5,492 bases of DNA from Methylophilaceae bacterium UBA5127. GTDB lineage: Bacteria > Pseudomonadota > Gammaproteobacteria > Burkholderiales > Methylophilaceae. How positions within the stretch are numbered: position 1 is the first letter of the stretch; each line of letters starts with the position of its first letter. Positions 1-5,492 of this stretch are shown here, one piece after another. Location: contig DHYP01000002.1 in the NCBI GenBank assembly GCA_002414145.1, positions 46,455-51,946 on the forward strand. The letters run 5' to 3'. Under the pieces are notes generated by a model. The model searched no databases and was not told the DNA's origin. It saw nothing but the letters and a program-made list of their open reading frames with translations. A program made the translations under genes and the position numbers.

Positions 1-650
1 CCTTGACTGTTGCGTAAGCCTTCAGCCCATACTGGATTTGGGGCATGTCTGCCTACAGTAATCAGTTGTCCAGCAGCTTTGCCTTCTTTAGTGAAACGCA
101 GAATGGTGGCGCGTAGTGGATCTTCTTCTCTGCATACGTTGCAGCTGGAGCCCACGTTGACATATAAATGGTCATCAGCACCCAATCTAATCGTTTTGAG
201 GGTATGACCACCCGTAGGCAGTTTAGAAATCAGTGGTTTAGGCGCTGACCATTTTTTGCCTAGTCTATCTATTTTAACGATACCATCTTGATTGGAAACG
301 AGCATAGCATCATCTACAAACTCAACACTGTTAGGCGCGTTTAAATTTTCTGCAATCGTCTGCGTCGTTTCAGCAACGCCATCTTCATTGGCATCCGTCA
401 ACATAACGACTTTATTGGTATTCACCAAAGCCACATAGAGATTGCCCTGGGCATCAAATTTTAGCATGCGCGGTAAGCCCAATGGTTCAAGTTTAGCGTA
501 AATGTTGAGTTCGAAGCCTGGCGGCAGGTTAAGCTGTGGATACTCTGGCGCGGCCATACTTGCTGCCCCGTAAGCACAAGTGAAATGCGAAACTTGGCAA
601 AGAAAAATACTGATATAAATACTCACTTTATTTAAAAGAGCGCCTAGCAT
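1..650 (-). CDS. PQQ-dependent sugar/sorbosone dehydrogenase-like protein, N-terminal part (cut by window edge)
   Basis: The reading frame is open from an ATG at 650 to the left edge, giving 216 whole codons without a stop; the C-terminus lies outside. Residues 1-33 look like a Sec signal peptide: Lys8, a hydrophobic stretch at about 9-23, and a plausible cleavage after S-M-A at 31-33. The mature part reads as a beta-propeller of the glucose/sorbosone dehydrogenase (GSDH) family. Supporting motifs are an acidic DANEDG loop at 86-91, a GGHT motif with His149 (codon 204-206), which matches the proposed catalytic histidine region of the family, and LYVNVGSSCNVC at 162-173 followed by EEDP. Cys170 and Cys173 are typical of sorbosone-dehydrogenase-like members. 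Such enzymes oxidise sugars, aldehydes or related substrates in the periplasm using PQQ; the substrate here cannot be predicted. The start is 8 bases after the flavoprotein stop and has a good ribosome site, so the gene is probably the last known member of the cytochrome/flavoprotein operon. Some family members have no demonstrated activity, so the family call is firmer than the reaction. Confidence 0.85.
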   Translation of the reverse strand, partial: MLGALLNKVSIYISIFLCQVSHFTCAYGAASMAAPEYPQLNLPPGFELNIYAKLEPLGLPRMLKFDAQGNLYVALVNTNKVVMLTDANEDGVAETTQTIAENLNAPNSVEFVDDAMLVSNQDGIVKIDRLGKKWSAPKPLISKLPTGGHTLKTIRLGADDHLYVNVGSSCNVCREEDPLRATILRFTKEGKAAGQLITVGRHAPNPVWAEGLRNSQ

Positions 651-654
651 TATC

Positions 655-660
655 ACCCCT
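655..660 (-). promoter_or_regulatory. Shine-Dalgarno site of the PQQ-type dehydrogenase gene
   Basis: On the minus strand AGGGGT precedes the ATG at 650 with a 4-5 base gap. It overlaps the TAG stop codon of the upstream flavoprotein gene (659-661). Terminating ribosomes would therefore sit on this site, which fits translational coupling and fixes the start at 650. Confidence 0.7.
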
Positions 661-1933
661 AAGTTAAGGTATCAGACCATATGTTAGCGGCCCACGCTTT
701 AGCATATTGACCTTCTTGTTCCGATGGCATGCTAGAGACGCCACCACCTTCTGCCGCCACCATGGTTTTCTTCTGTGTATCATAGCGGTAGACATTGGCG
801 ACATGAATCGCCTGTTGATCATTGATATAGCTATAACATGTGTTGGCAAATACGGGGTTGGGGTCAGGAGATTGGCCGCTCATGAGCTGCACGATAGCGG
901 CTGCACATATTTTTGCTTGAGACGTCGCCATGTGTGCTGATTTAGGTAAGCCGGCTGATACGCTATCCCCAATTACATGTATATTGGGGCTGATTTTTGA
1001 TTCGTAAGTGATGAAATCCACCTCACACCAGCGATCATCTATATTGTTGAGATTCGCCATCTGCGCTGGCTTCCCTGCAAGTTGCGGAGGGATTACATTC
1101 AATACATCTGCTTTTACAGTATCAAAATCTGCTTTAACTGTGTTGGTTTTAATATCAATTGCTACAATTTCATTATTAGGTCTGTAATCCACTATGCCAG
1201 CATACCTCTCATTAAACACTTTGCTGAATAAACCTTTTTTAGAGACGATCTCTGGATTGGCATCTAAAACAATCACTTTGCTATTAGGCTTTTGTGTTTT
1301 GAAGTAATTTGCCACTTGGCACGCGCGTTCATAAGGGCCAGGTGGGCAACGATAAGGCGTTTTAGGAATGCTCATTAAAAATACACCGCCATCAGGCATC
1401 GCCTCTAATTGCTGGCGTAGATTCACAGTTTGCCAACCTGCTTTCCATGCGTGGGGAATTTTCTCTTGTGCCGTTGCAAGATCAGGGAATTTTGCATAAC
1501 TAAAGTCAACGCCAGACGCAACAATTAATCGGTCATAGTGAATGTCACCGCGCTTCATTGTGACTTTCTTAGCAGAAGTATCAATAGCGTTGACTTCATC
1601 ATGAATCCATTGAATGCCATGATTTTTTTGCAGTAAATCGTAGCCAAAAGTCAGATCATGAATGGTTTTACTTCCGCCAAGTACGAGATTGCTTAAGGGG
1701 CATGACACAAACTGGCTAGATTTTTCAATGACTACAGTTTCAATATTTCCTAAGCTCCACATACGAATATACTTAGCTGCGGTTGCTCCTGCATAGCCGC
1801 CACCAATGATAACAACGCGCCCTAACGGTGGTTTTTTGGCGAGTGCAAAGGTTTGCTGGGTGAGCAGCATTGTGCTTCCTGCGCTAAGCATCTGTATGAA
1901 TTTGCGTCTGGAAATTTCGTCAGAATTACTCAT
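659..1933 (-). CDS. fccB: Flavocytochrome c sulfide dehydrogenase, flavoprotein subunit (FccB/SoxF-like)
   Basis: This 424-residue protein matches the FccB/SoxF family, FAD enzymes that oxidise sulfide in the periplasm and pass electrons to a c-type cytochrome partner. A twin-arginine signal lies at the N-terminus: SRRKFI at 8-13, a hydrophobic stretch, and cleavage likely after A-L-A at 30-32. The Rossmann FAD motif GGGYAG is at 44-49. Cys78 in VSCPLSN (codon 1700-1702) matches the cysteine that binds FAD covalently in Allochromatium FccB. Cys196 in YRCPPGPYERA (1346-1348) and Cys303 in RWCEVD (1025-1027) match its redox-active disulfide. A second FAD contact region, HVIGDSVSAGLPKSA, is near 327-341. 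The C-terminus from NTCYS onward resembles the FCSD flavin-binding domain. Length is normal for the family. The start at 1933 overlaps the cytochrome stop (ATGAGTAA), implying coupled translation; a TTG at 1960 would only add residues before the Tat motif. Family assignment is strong. Physiological substrate (sulfide, polysulfide or another thiol) is inferred. Confidence 0.93.
   Translation of the reverse strand: MSNSDEISRRKFIQMLSAGSTMLLTQQTFALAKKPPLGRVVIIGGGYAGATAAKYIRMWSLGNIETVVIEKSSQFVSCPLSNLVLGGSKTIHDLTFGYDLLQKNHGIQWIHDEVNAIDTSAKKVTMKRGDIHYDRLIVASGVDFSYAKFPDLATAQEKIPHAWKAGWQTVNLRQQLEAMPDGGVFLMSIPKTPYRCPPGPYERACQVANYFKTQKPNSKVIVLDANPEIVSKKGLFSKVFNERYAGIVDYRPNNEIVAIDIKTNTVKADFDTVKADVLNVIPPQLAGKPAQMANLNNIDDRWCEVDFITYESKISPNIHVIGDSVSAGLPKSAHMATSQAKICAAAIVQLMSGQSPDPNPVFANTCYSYINDQQAIHVANVYRYDTQKKTMVAAEGGGVSSMPSEQEGQYAKAWAANIWSDTLT
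1838..1933 (-). other. Twin-arginine (Tat) signal peptide of the FccB-like flavoprotein
   Basis: The first 32 codons encode SRRKFI at residues 8-13, then a moderately hydrophobic segment and an A-L-A cleavage motif at 30-32. This matches the Tat consensus (S/T-R-R-x-F). It fits export of a protein folded with its FAD, as established for FccB. It places the enzyme in the periplasm. Confidence 0.85.
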
Positions 1934-2303
1934 GCGTACTTTCAAGTCGCTGTGGCACAAGCGCGGTAGCGCTTATTCTTTTTTGTAATGAAAAATAGTG
2001 AGCTAGCGCAATAATTTCTTCCTCTGTTAAGCCTTTGGCATGCTGATGCATGATGGTGGCACTTCGCTCTCCTTTTTTAAAGGCAAACATTTGCGTTATG
2101 AAATAACCGCTATCCAATCCAGCTAATATAGGCGTGGCATGAATGCTGTTGCCTTGCGTGCCGTGGCATGCAGCACAAGTTGCTGCTAGTGTAGGGATGT
2201 GTGTTGGTTGGAATGGTTGCTCAAATGAAGACGCCTCAGTAGCATGCACTAGTGACGCGTGTGAGTTTAGAATAAAAATGAGTATTAAAAAGACTGTTTT
2301 CAT
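1926..2303 (-). CDS. Periplasmic class I monoheme cytochrome c (FccA-like electron acceptor)
   Basis: This 125-residue protein has a Sec signal peptide (Lys2, a hydrophobic run at about 3-18, cleavage near V-H-A at 19-21). It has one heme c site, CAACHG, with Cys43, Cys46 and His47 (codons 2163-2177). The segment TIMHQHAKGLTEEEI supplies Met85 as the likely sixth iron ligand and begins the C-terminal helix, a pattern typical of small c4/c5-type and FccA-type cytochromes. With one heme and roughly 100 mature residues it resembles monoheme FccA subunits rather than the diheme Allochromatium form. Its stop overlaps the flavoprotein start by 8 bases, so it is most likely that enzyme's electron acceptor or subunit. 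About 17 hydrophilic residues follow the heme domain. The start is uncertain: the ATG at 2303 gives the cleanest signal peptide but has no clear ribosome site. An ATG at 2330 adds nine residues and also has only a weak one. fccA is a plausible name but is not certain. Confidence 0.88.
   Translation of the reverse strand: MKTVFLILIFILNSHASLVHATEASSFEQPFQPTHIPTLAATCAACHGTQGNSIHATPILAGLDSGYFITQMFAFKKGERSATIMHQHAKGLTEEEIIALAHYFSLQKRISATALVPQRLESTHE
2163..2177 (-). other. Heme c attachment motif CXXCH
   Basis: The five codons read C-A-A-C-H. The two cysteines form thioether bonds to heme and the histidine is the proximal iron ligand. This is the only CXXCH in the cytochrome gene, so the protein carries one heme. 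Confidence 0.93.
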
Positions 2304-2354
2304 GGCGTAGATTTTAATACAAAACGCCATCAATAATCGTCTTAAATCATGTTT

Positions 2355-2360
2355 ACTATA
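2355..2360 (-). promoter_or_regulatory. Possible -10 element before the cytochrome gene
   Basis: In the short gap between the ankyrin stop and the cytochrome start, the minus strand reads TATAGT in an AT-rich context. It lies 24 bases before the ATG at 2330 and 51 before the ATG at 2303. No convincing -35 hexamer is found 15-18 bases upstream. A separate promoter for the redox genes is therefore only a suggestion, and read-through from the ankyrin gene or purL is equally possible. Confidence 0.2.
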
Positions 2361-2372
2361 TTTGATTTGAGA

Positions 2373-2864
2373 TTAAAAGCACTTCTCATCTTGGCAACCA
2401 TCATCTTTGACGCCTAGCTCAGTGAGTAATTTCACCATTTTCTCTGCACGTGGTCCTTCGTCTTTCATTACGCGGATAAGCGAGACATCCCCCTTCATTT
2501 TTTTGTTAATGTCGGCACCTTTTGAGGCCAAATACTTCACAATATCTTCATAACCATCAAATGCAGCCAGATGGAAAGGGGTCATTTTGGTCAACGGGTG
2601 TGCATAGTTCATATCTGCACCGTGCTCGACTAAGTATTTCACGATGTCTAAATGGCCTCTAGTTGCTGCCATTTGCAGTGCAGACCAAGCAAAGTATTTG
2701 TCATTGACATCTACATGCTCTTTTTCAATGTACCTTTGAACAGTTTTTAAATTGCCCTCATTACATGCGCCTGTAAACTCAACCGATTGATCATCGGTAA
2801 TAGCCATGCTGTTTAAAGAAAAGCCAAGGGCCAAAATTGCAAATAGCGCTTTAAATTGATTCAT
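2373..2864 (-). CDS. Exported small ankyrin-repeat protein, function unknown
   Basis: This protein has 163 residues. A Sec signal peptide covers residues 1-21 (N-Q-F-K start, hydrophobic 6-16, cleavage after S-M-A at 19-21), so the mature protein is probably periplasmic. Ankyrin repeats follow: a divergent capping repeat at about 29-59, two good repeats at about 60-92 (ALQMAATRGHLDIVKYL) and 94-126 (PFHLAAFDGYEDIVKYL), and a degenerate one at about 127-155. The C-terminus ends in CQDEKCF, with Cys157 and Cys162 as a CX4C pair; the only other cysteine is Cys34 in the first repeat. Ankyrin repeats bind other proteins and reveal no enzyme activity. The gene starts 42 bases after purL and ends 69 bases before the preferred cytochrome start. 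The ATG at 2864 is preferred over the one at 2891 because it has a GGAG site and directly yields the signal peptide. Known periplasmic bacterial ankyrin proteins include AnkB of Pseudomonas, linked to catalase activity, but there is no catalase gene in this window. Confidence 0.88.
   Translation of the reverse strand: MNQFKALFAILALGFSLNSMAITDDQSVEFTGACNEGNLKTVQRYIEKEHVDVNDKYFAWSALQMAATRGHLDIVKYLVEHGADMNYAHPLTKMTPFHLAAFDGYEDIVKYLASKGADINKKMKGDVSLIRVMKDEGPRAEKMVKLLTELGVKDDGCQDEKCF
2802..2864 (-). other. Sec signal peptide of the ankyrin protein
   Basis: The first 21 codons give a short N-region with Lys5, a hydrophobic core at about 6-16, and S-M-A before the predicted cleavage. The following residues ITDDQ are hydrophilic. 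The ankyrin protein is therefore likely periplasmic rather than cytoplasmic. Confidence 0.8.
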
Positions 2865-2872
2865 ACGAGTAT

Positions 2873-2876
2873 CTCC
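2873..2876 (-). promoter_or_regulatory. Shine-Dalgarno site deciding the ankyrin gene start
   Basis: On the minus strand GGAG lies 8 bases before the ATG at 2864. The alternative in-frame ATG at 2891 has only AT-rich sequence before it and would add nine charged and polar residues ahead of the signal peptide. Confidence 0.6.
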
Positions 2877-2906
2877 AAACTTTCTAATCATTTTTATTAA
2901 AGTTAA

Positions 2907-5492
2907 TTAACCTACAAATTTTCTTGCATTACGGAACATACGCATCCACGGTCCATCTTCTTGCCAATCATCTGGTTTCCATGAATGCTGTACTGCTCTA
3001 AACACCCGCTCAGGATGTGGCATCATAATACTAAAACGCCCATCTGTGGTGGTAAATCCTGTTAAACCCTGAGGCGATCCGTTTGGGTTAAACGGATACA
3101 TTTCAGTTGGCGTTGACGTGCTGTCGATAAACTGCAAGGTCGCCAATTTTTTATCCAGTACAACGTTGACCATAGATTGCTGAGAAAATTCCGTAAAACC
3201 TTCACCATGTGCAACGGCAATCGGCATGCGACTACCCGCCATGCCATTAAAGAAAAGTGAAGGCGACTCTAACACTTCTACCATCGCAAAACGTGCTTCA
3301 AACTGCTCAGATTTATTGCGCACAAAATGCGGCCAATGGTCAGCACCTGGGATAATACTGTGCAAGTTGCTCATCATTTGACAGCCGTTACACACGCCAA
3401 GCGCAAATGAATCGGTGCGGTTAAAAAATGCGCTAAATTCATCGCGCGCGCGGCTATTAAATAGAATCGATTTTGCCCAACCTTCACCTGCGCCTAGTAC
3501 ATCGCCGTAGCTAAAGCCGCCGCAAGCCACCAAGCCTGTAAAGGCTTTGAGGCTCACACGACCTGCAATGACATCGCTCATGTGGACATCGACACTGTTA
3601 AAGCCAGCACGGTCAAAAGCAGCGGCCATTTCGGTTTGACCATTAACGCCTTGCTCCCGCAAAATCGCCATGTTCGGGCGTCTGCCAGTATTGATGTAAG
3701 GCAAGGCTATGTTGTCATTAATATCAAAACTGAGTTTTGCGCAGATGCCCGCATCAGCATTATTCAAAATGCGGTCGTATTCTTGTTGTGCGCAATCTGA
3801 GTTGTCACGCAAACTTTGCATGTGGAAGGTGGTTTCTGACCACATGCGATGTAAGTTGATGCGGGTGTCGTTAAACACCACATCCCCTTTACGGATGCTG
3901 ATTTCATTCACCGTGGTGACTTTGCCGATGCTGTGGGCACAGCCATTGAGAGCGCTATTGAGTTGTGCCAAGACTGAGCTAGTATCGGTTGCACGCACCT
4001 GAATCACAGCACCTAACTCTTCGTTATACAAGGCGCTCACCACATCGCCTTGTAAACTGCTGATGTCTGCTTGTACGCCACAGTGCCCTGCAAACGCCAT
4101 TTCAACTAATGTGGCAAACAAGCCACCATCTGAACGGTCATGGTAAGCCAGCAACTTGCCATCAGTATTTAAGGCTTGAATTTGCGCAAAGAACGCTTTG
4201 AGTTGCGCTGGGTTGTCTATATCGGGTGCAGTGTTGCCTAATTGACCGAAGACTTGCGCCAATGATGAGCCACCCATGCGGTTTCTGCCATTACCCAATT
4301 CGATTAAAATGAGCTCGGTATCACTCAAGTCGGTACGCAATTGCGGGGTGAGTGTTTTGCGTACATCAGGGGTATTGGCAAAAGCAGAAATCACCAATGA
4401 GATTGGTGAGGTGACTGCTTTTTTCTCACCGCCATCTTCCCACACGGTTTTCATGCTCATCGAGTCTTTGCCGACAGGGATGGAAATGCCTAAGGCTGGA
4501 CAGAGCTCCATGCCCACCGCTCTTACGGTGGCAAACAACGCGGCATCTTCGCCTGTGTGACCTGCAGGTGCCATCCAGTTCGCAGAAAGTTTCAAGTTTC
4601 CGATATCGCCAATTGAGGCTGCGGCAATATTGGTAATCGCCTCACCAATCGCCATGCGACCAGAGGCTGGCGCGTCTATCAAGGCCACAGGTGCGCGTTC
4701 GCCAATGGCAAAGGCTTCGCCAGCATAGGTTTCAAAGCCAGCGCAAGTCACGGCGACGTCTGCCACTGGCACTTGCCATGGCCCCACCATTTGGTCGCGT
4801 GCGATTAAGCCAGTGACTGAGCGGTCACCAATGGTAATGAGGAAGGTTTTATCCGCCACGCCAGGCAAGCGTAATACGCGGCTAGCCGCTTCTTTCAAGT
4901 CGATATTGTTCGTATCAAAAGCAGGCAAGTTTTTTTGTACGCTTTTCACATCGCGTGTCATTTTGGGTGGTTTGCCCAATAACACGCTTAACTCCATATC
5001 CACTGGTTTGTTACCAAAGTGGCTATCTTCAACCGTCAAATGGCGTTCTTCTGTCGCTACACCCACCACTGCAAAGGGGCAGCGTTCACGTGCGCAGAGC
5101 GCTTCAAACAATGGTAAATCTTTTTGTGTCACCGCCAACACATAGCGCTCTTGTGCTTCGTTGCTCCACAATTCGCGTGGGCTCATACCAGGTTCTTCGT
5201 TATGCACATCGCGTAATTGAAACACGGCGCCGACTTTGGCATCATTGACTAGCTCGGGGAATGCATTGGAAATACCCCCCGCACCTACGTCATGGATACT
5301 GACGATTGGGTTTTGTTCGCCCATTTGCCAGCAGCGGTCAATGACTTCTTGTGCACGACGTTGTAGTTCTGGATTGCCACGTTGCACTGAGTCAAAGTCT
5401 AAACTTTCGGTATTCGCACCTGTATCCATGCTCGATGCCGCGCCGCCGCCTAAACCAATCAACATGGCAGGGCCGCCGAGAATAATAATTAG
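2907..5492 (-). CDS. purL: Phosphoribosylformylglycinamidine synthase PurL, C-terminal 861 residues (cut by window edge)
   Basis: PurL converts formylglycinamide ribonucleotide, glutamine and ATP to formylglycinamidine ribonucleotide, the fourth step of de novo purine synthesis, in the cytoplasm. The frame is open to the right edge, where it reads [18 protein letters not shown]; the gene continues outside, so the ATG at 5465 is internal. Counting from the edge, the synthetase part has IHDVGAGG at 66-73, VGKDSMSM at 340-347 and YHDRSDGG at 450-457, covering the two AIRS-like halves. The class I glutaminase domain spans about 600-861. Its triad is intact: Cys701 in GVCNGCQ (codon 3390-3392), His826 and Glu828 in PHPE (3015-3017 and 3009-3011). 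Compared with Salmonella PurL (Cys1135, His1260, Glu1262), the offset is a constant 434 residues. This implies a full length near 1295, normal for the long single-chain enzyme of beta- and gammaproteobacteria. No frameshift or missing key residue is seen. The nearest downstream gene, the ankyrin gene, starts 42 bases later with no evident hairpin terminator between them. Confidence 0.97.
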   Translation of the reverse strand, partial: LIIILGGPAMLIGLGGGAASSMDTGANTESLDFDSVQRGNPELQRRAQEVIDRCWQMGEQNPIVSIHDVGAGGISNAFPELVNDAKVGAVFQLRDVHNEEPGMSPRELWSNEAQERYVLAVTQKDLPLFEALCARERCPFAVVGVATEERHLTVEDSHFGNKPVDMELSVLLGKPPKMTRDVKSVQKNLPAFDTNNIDLKEAASRVLRLPGVADKTFLITIGDRSVTGLIARDQMVGPWQVPVADVAVTCAGFETYAGEAFAIGERAPVALIDAPASGRMAIGEAITNIAAASIGDIGNLKLSANWMAPAGHTGEDAALFATVRAVGMELCPALGISIPVGKDSMSMKTVWEDGGEKKAVTSPISLVISAFANTPDVRKTLTPQLRTDLSDTELILIELGNGRNRMGGSSLAQVFGQLGNTAPDIDNPAQLKAFFAQIQALNTDGKLLAYHDRSDGGLFATLVEMAFAGHCGVQADISSLQGDVVSALYNEELGAVIQVRATDTSSVLAQLNSALNGCAHSIGKVTTVNEISIRKGDVVFNDTRINLHRMWSETTFHMQSLRDNSDCAQQEYDRILNNADAGICAKLSFDINDNIALPYINTGRRPNMAILREQGVNGQTEMAAAFDRAGFNSVDVHMSDVIAGRVSLKAFTGLVACGGFSYGDVLGAGEGWAKSILFNSRARDEFSAFFNRTDSFALGVCNGCQMMSNLHSIIPGADHWPHFVRNKSEQFEARFAMVEVLESPSLFFNGMAGSRMPIAVAHGEGFTEFSQQSMVNVVLDKKLATLQFIDSTSTPTEMYPFNPNGSPQGLTGFTTTDGRFSIMMPHPERVFRAVQHSWKPDDWQEDGPWMRMFRNARKFVG

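Noticed and set aside
10..207. Plus-strand open frame of 65 codons
   Set aside because: It lies antisense inside the dehydrogenase coding region, whose minus-strand frame gives clear family motifs. The plus-strand product has no recognisable domain.
1934..1960. TTG start extending the flavoprotein by nine residues
   Set aside because: The ATG at 1933 sits in the stop/start overlap and puts the Tat motif at the usual distance from the N-terminus. The extension adds no signal feature.
2344..2368. Inverted repeat AAATCA / TGATTT before the cytochrome gene
   Set aside because: The arms are only six AT-rich bases with a 13-base loop and no T-run. This is too weak for a terminator and common by chance in AT-rich sequence; an operator cannot be argued from one copy.
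2903..2910. Perfect palindrome TTAATTAA at the end of purL
   Set aside because: It includes the purL stop codon in an AT-rich gap. An 8-base AT palindrome is easily produced by chance and forms no stable hairpin.
3062..3247. Minus-strand open frame of 61 codons in another frame
   Set aside because: It lies wholly inside the glutaminase domain of purL and has no family resemblance.
3582..5248. Several plus-strand open frames of 70-110 codons
   Set aside because: They are antisense to the highly conserved purL frame. Their products look arbitrary and the frames overlap one another, as expected of shadow frames.
5466..5492. Possible true start of the right-hand gene at 5465
   Set aside because: The frame stays open to the edge and reads the conserved PurL sequence LGGPAM, so the methionine is internal and the gene continues outside the window.

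Overview
All the coding sequence I can support lies on the minus strand, so the genes read from right to left. In transcription order they are: the C-terminal two thirds of purL (5492 to 2907, cut by the window edge), a small exported ankyrin-repeat protein (2864 to 2373), a monoheme c-type cytochrome (2303 to 1926), a Tat-exported flavocytochrome c sulfide dehydrogenase flavoprotein (1933 to 659), and the N-terminal part of a PQQ-dependent sugar/sorbosone dehydrogenase-like protein (650 to 1, cut by the window edge). No gene-free stretch exceeds about 70 bases. I saw no RNA genes, mobile elements or CRISPR arrays.

The organism looks like a Gram-negative proteobacterium. PurL is the long single-chain form with a fused glutaminase domain, and the other four products all carry export signals suited to a periplasm. 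The moderate, slightly AT-leaning composition together with the PurL sequence suggests a betaproteobacterium, possibly a methylotroph-like or sulfur-oxidising lineage. This placement is inference from memory of the families; no database was searched.

The window has two functional parts. The right half is housekeeping purine synthesis. The left half is a compact periplasmic redox cluster. The cytochrome and flavoprotein genes overlap by 8 bases (ATGAGTAA), and the flavoprotein and PQQ-type dehydrogenase genes are separated by only 8 bases, so these three are very probably co-transcribed. The flavoprotein keeps the cysteine expected to bind FAD covalently and both cysteines of the redox-active disulfide, so sulfide (or related sulfane) oxidation with electrons passed to the neighbouring cytochrome is the most likely activity. 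The PQQ-type enzyme would also release electrons in the periplasm, which makes a shared cytochrome pool plausible but unproven.

The ankyrin protein sits between the two parts, 42 bases after purL and 69 bases before the preferred cytochrome start. It has a clear signal peptide, about three and a half ankyrin repeats and a C-terminal CX4C pair. Its function is unknown. Nothing here is clearly a new kind of system. The most unusual feature is the combination of an exported ankyrin protein, an FccAB-like pair and a PQQ-type dehydrogenase.
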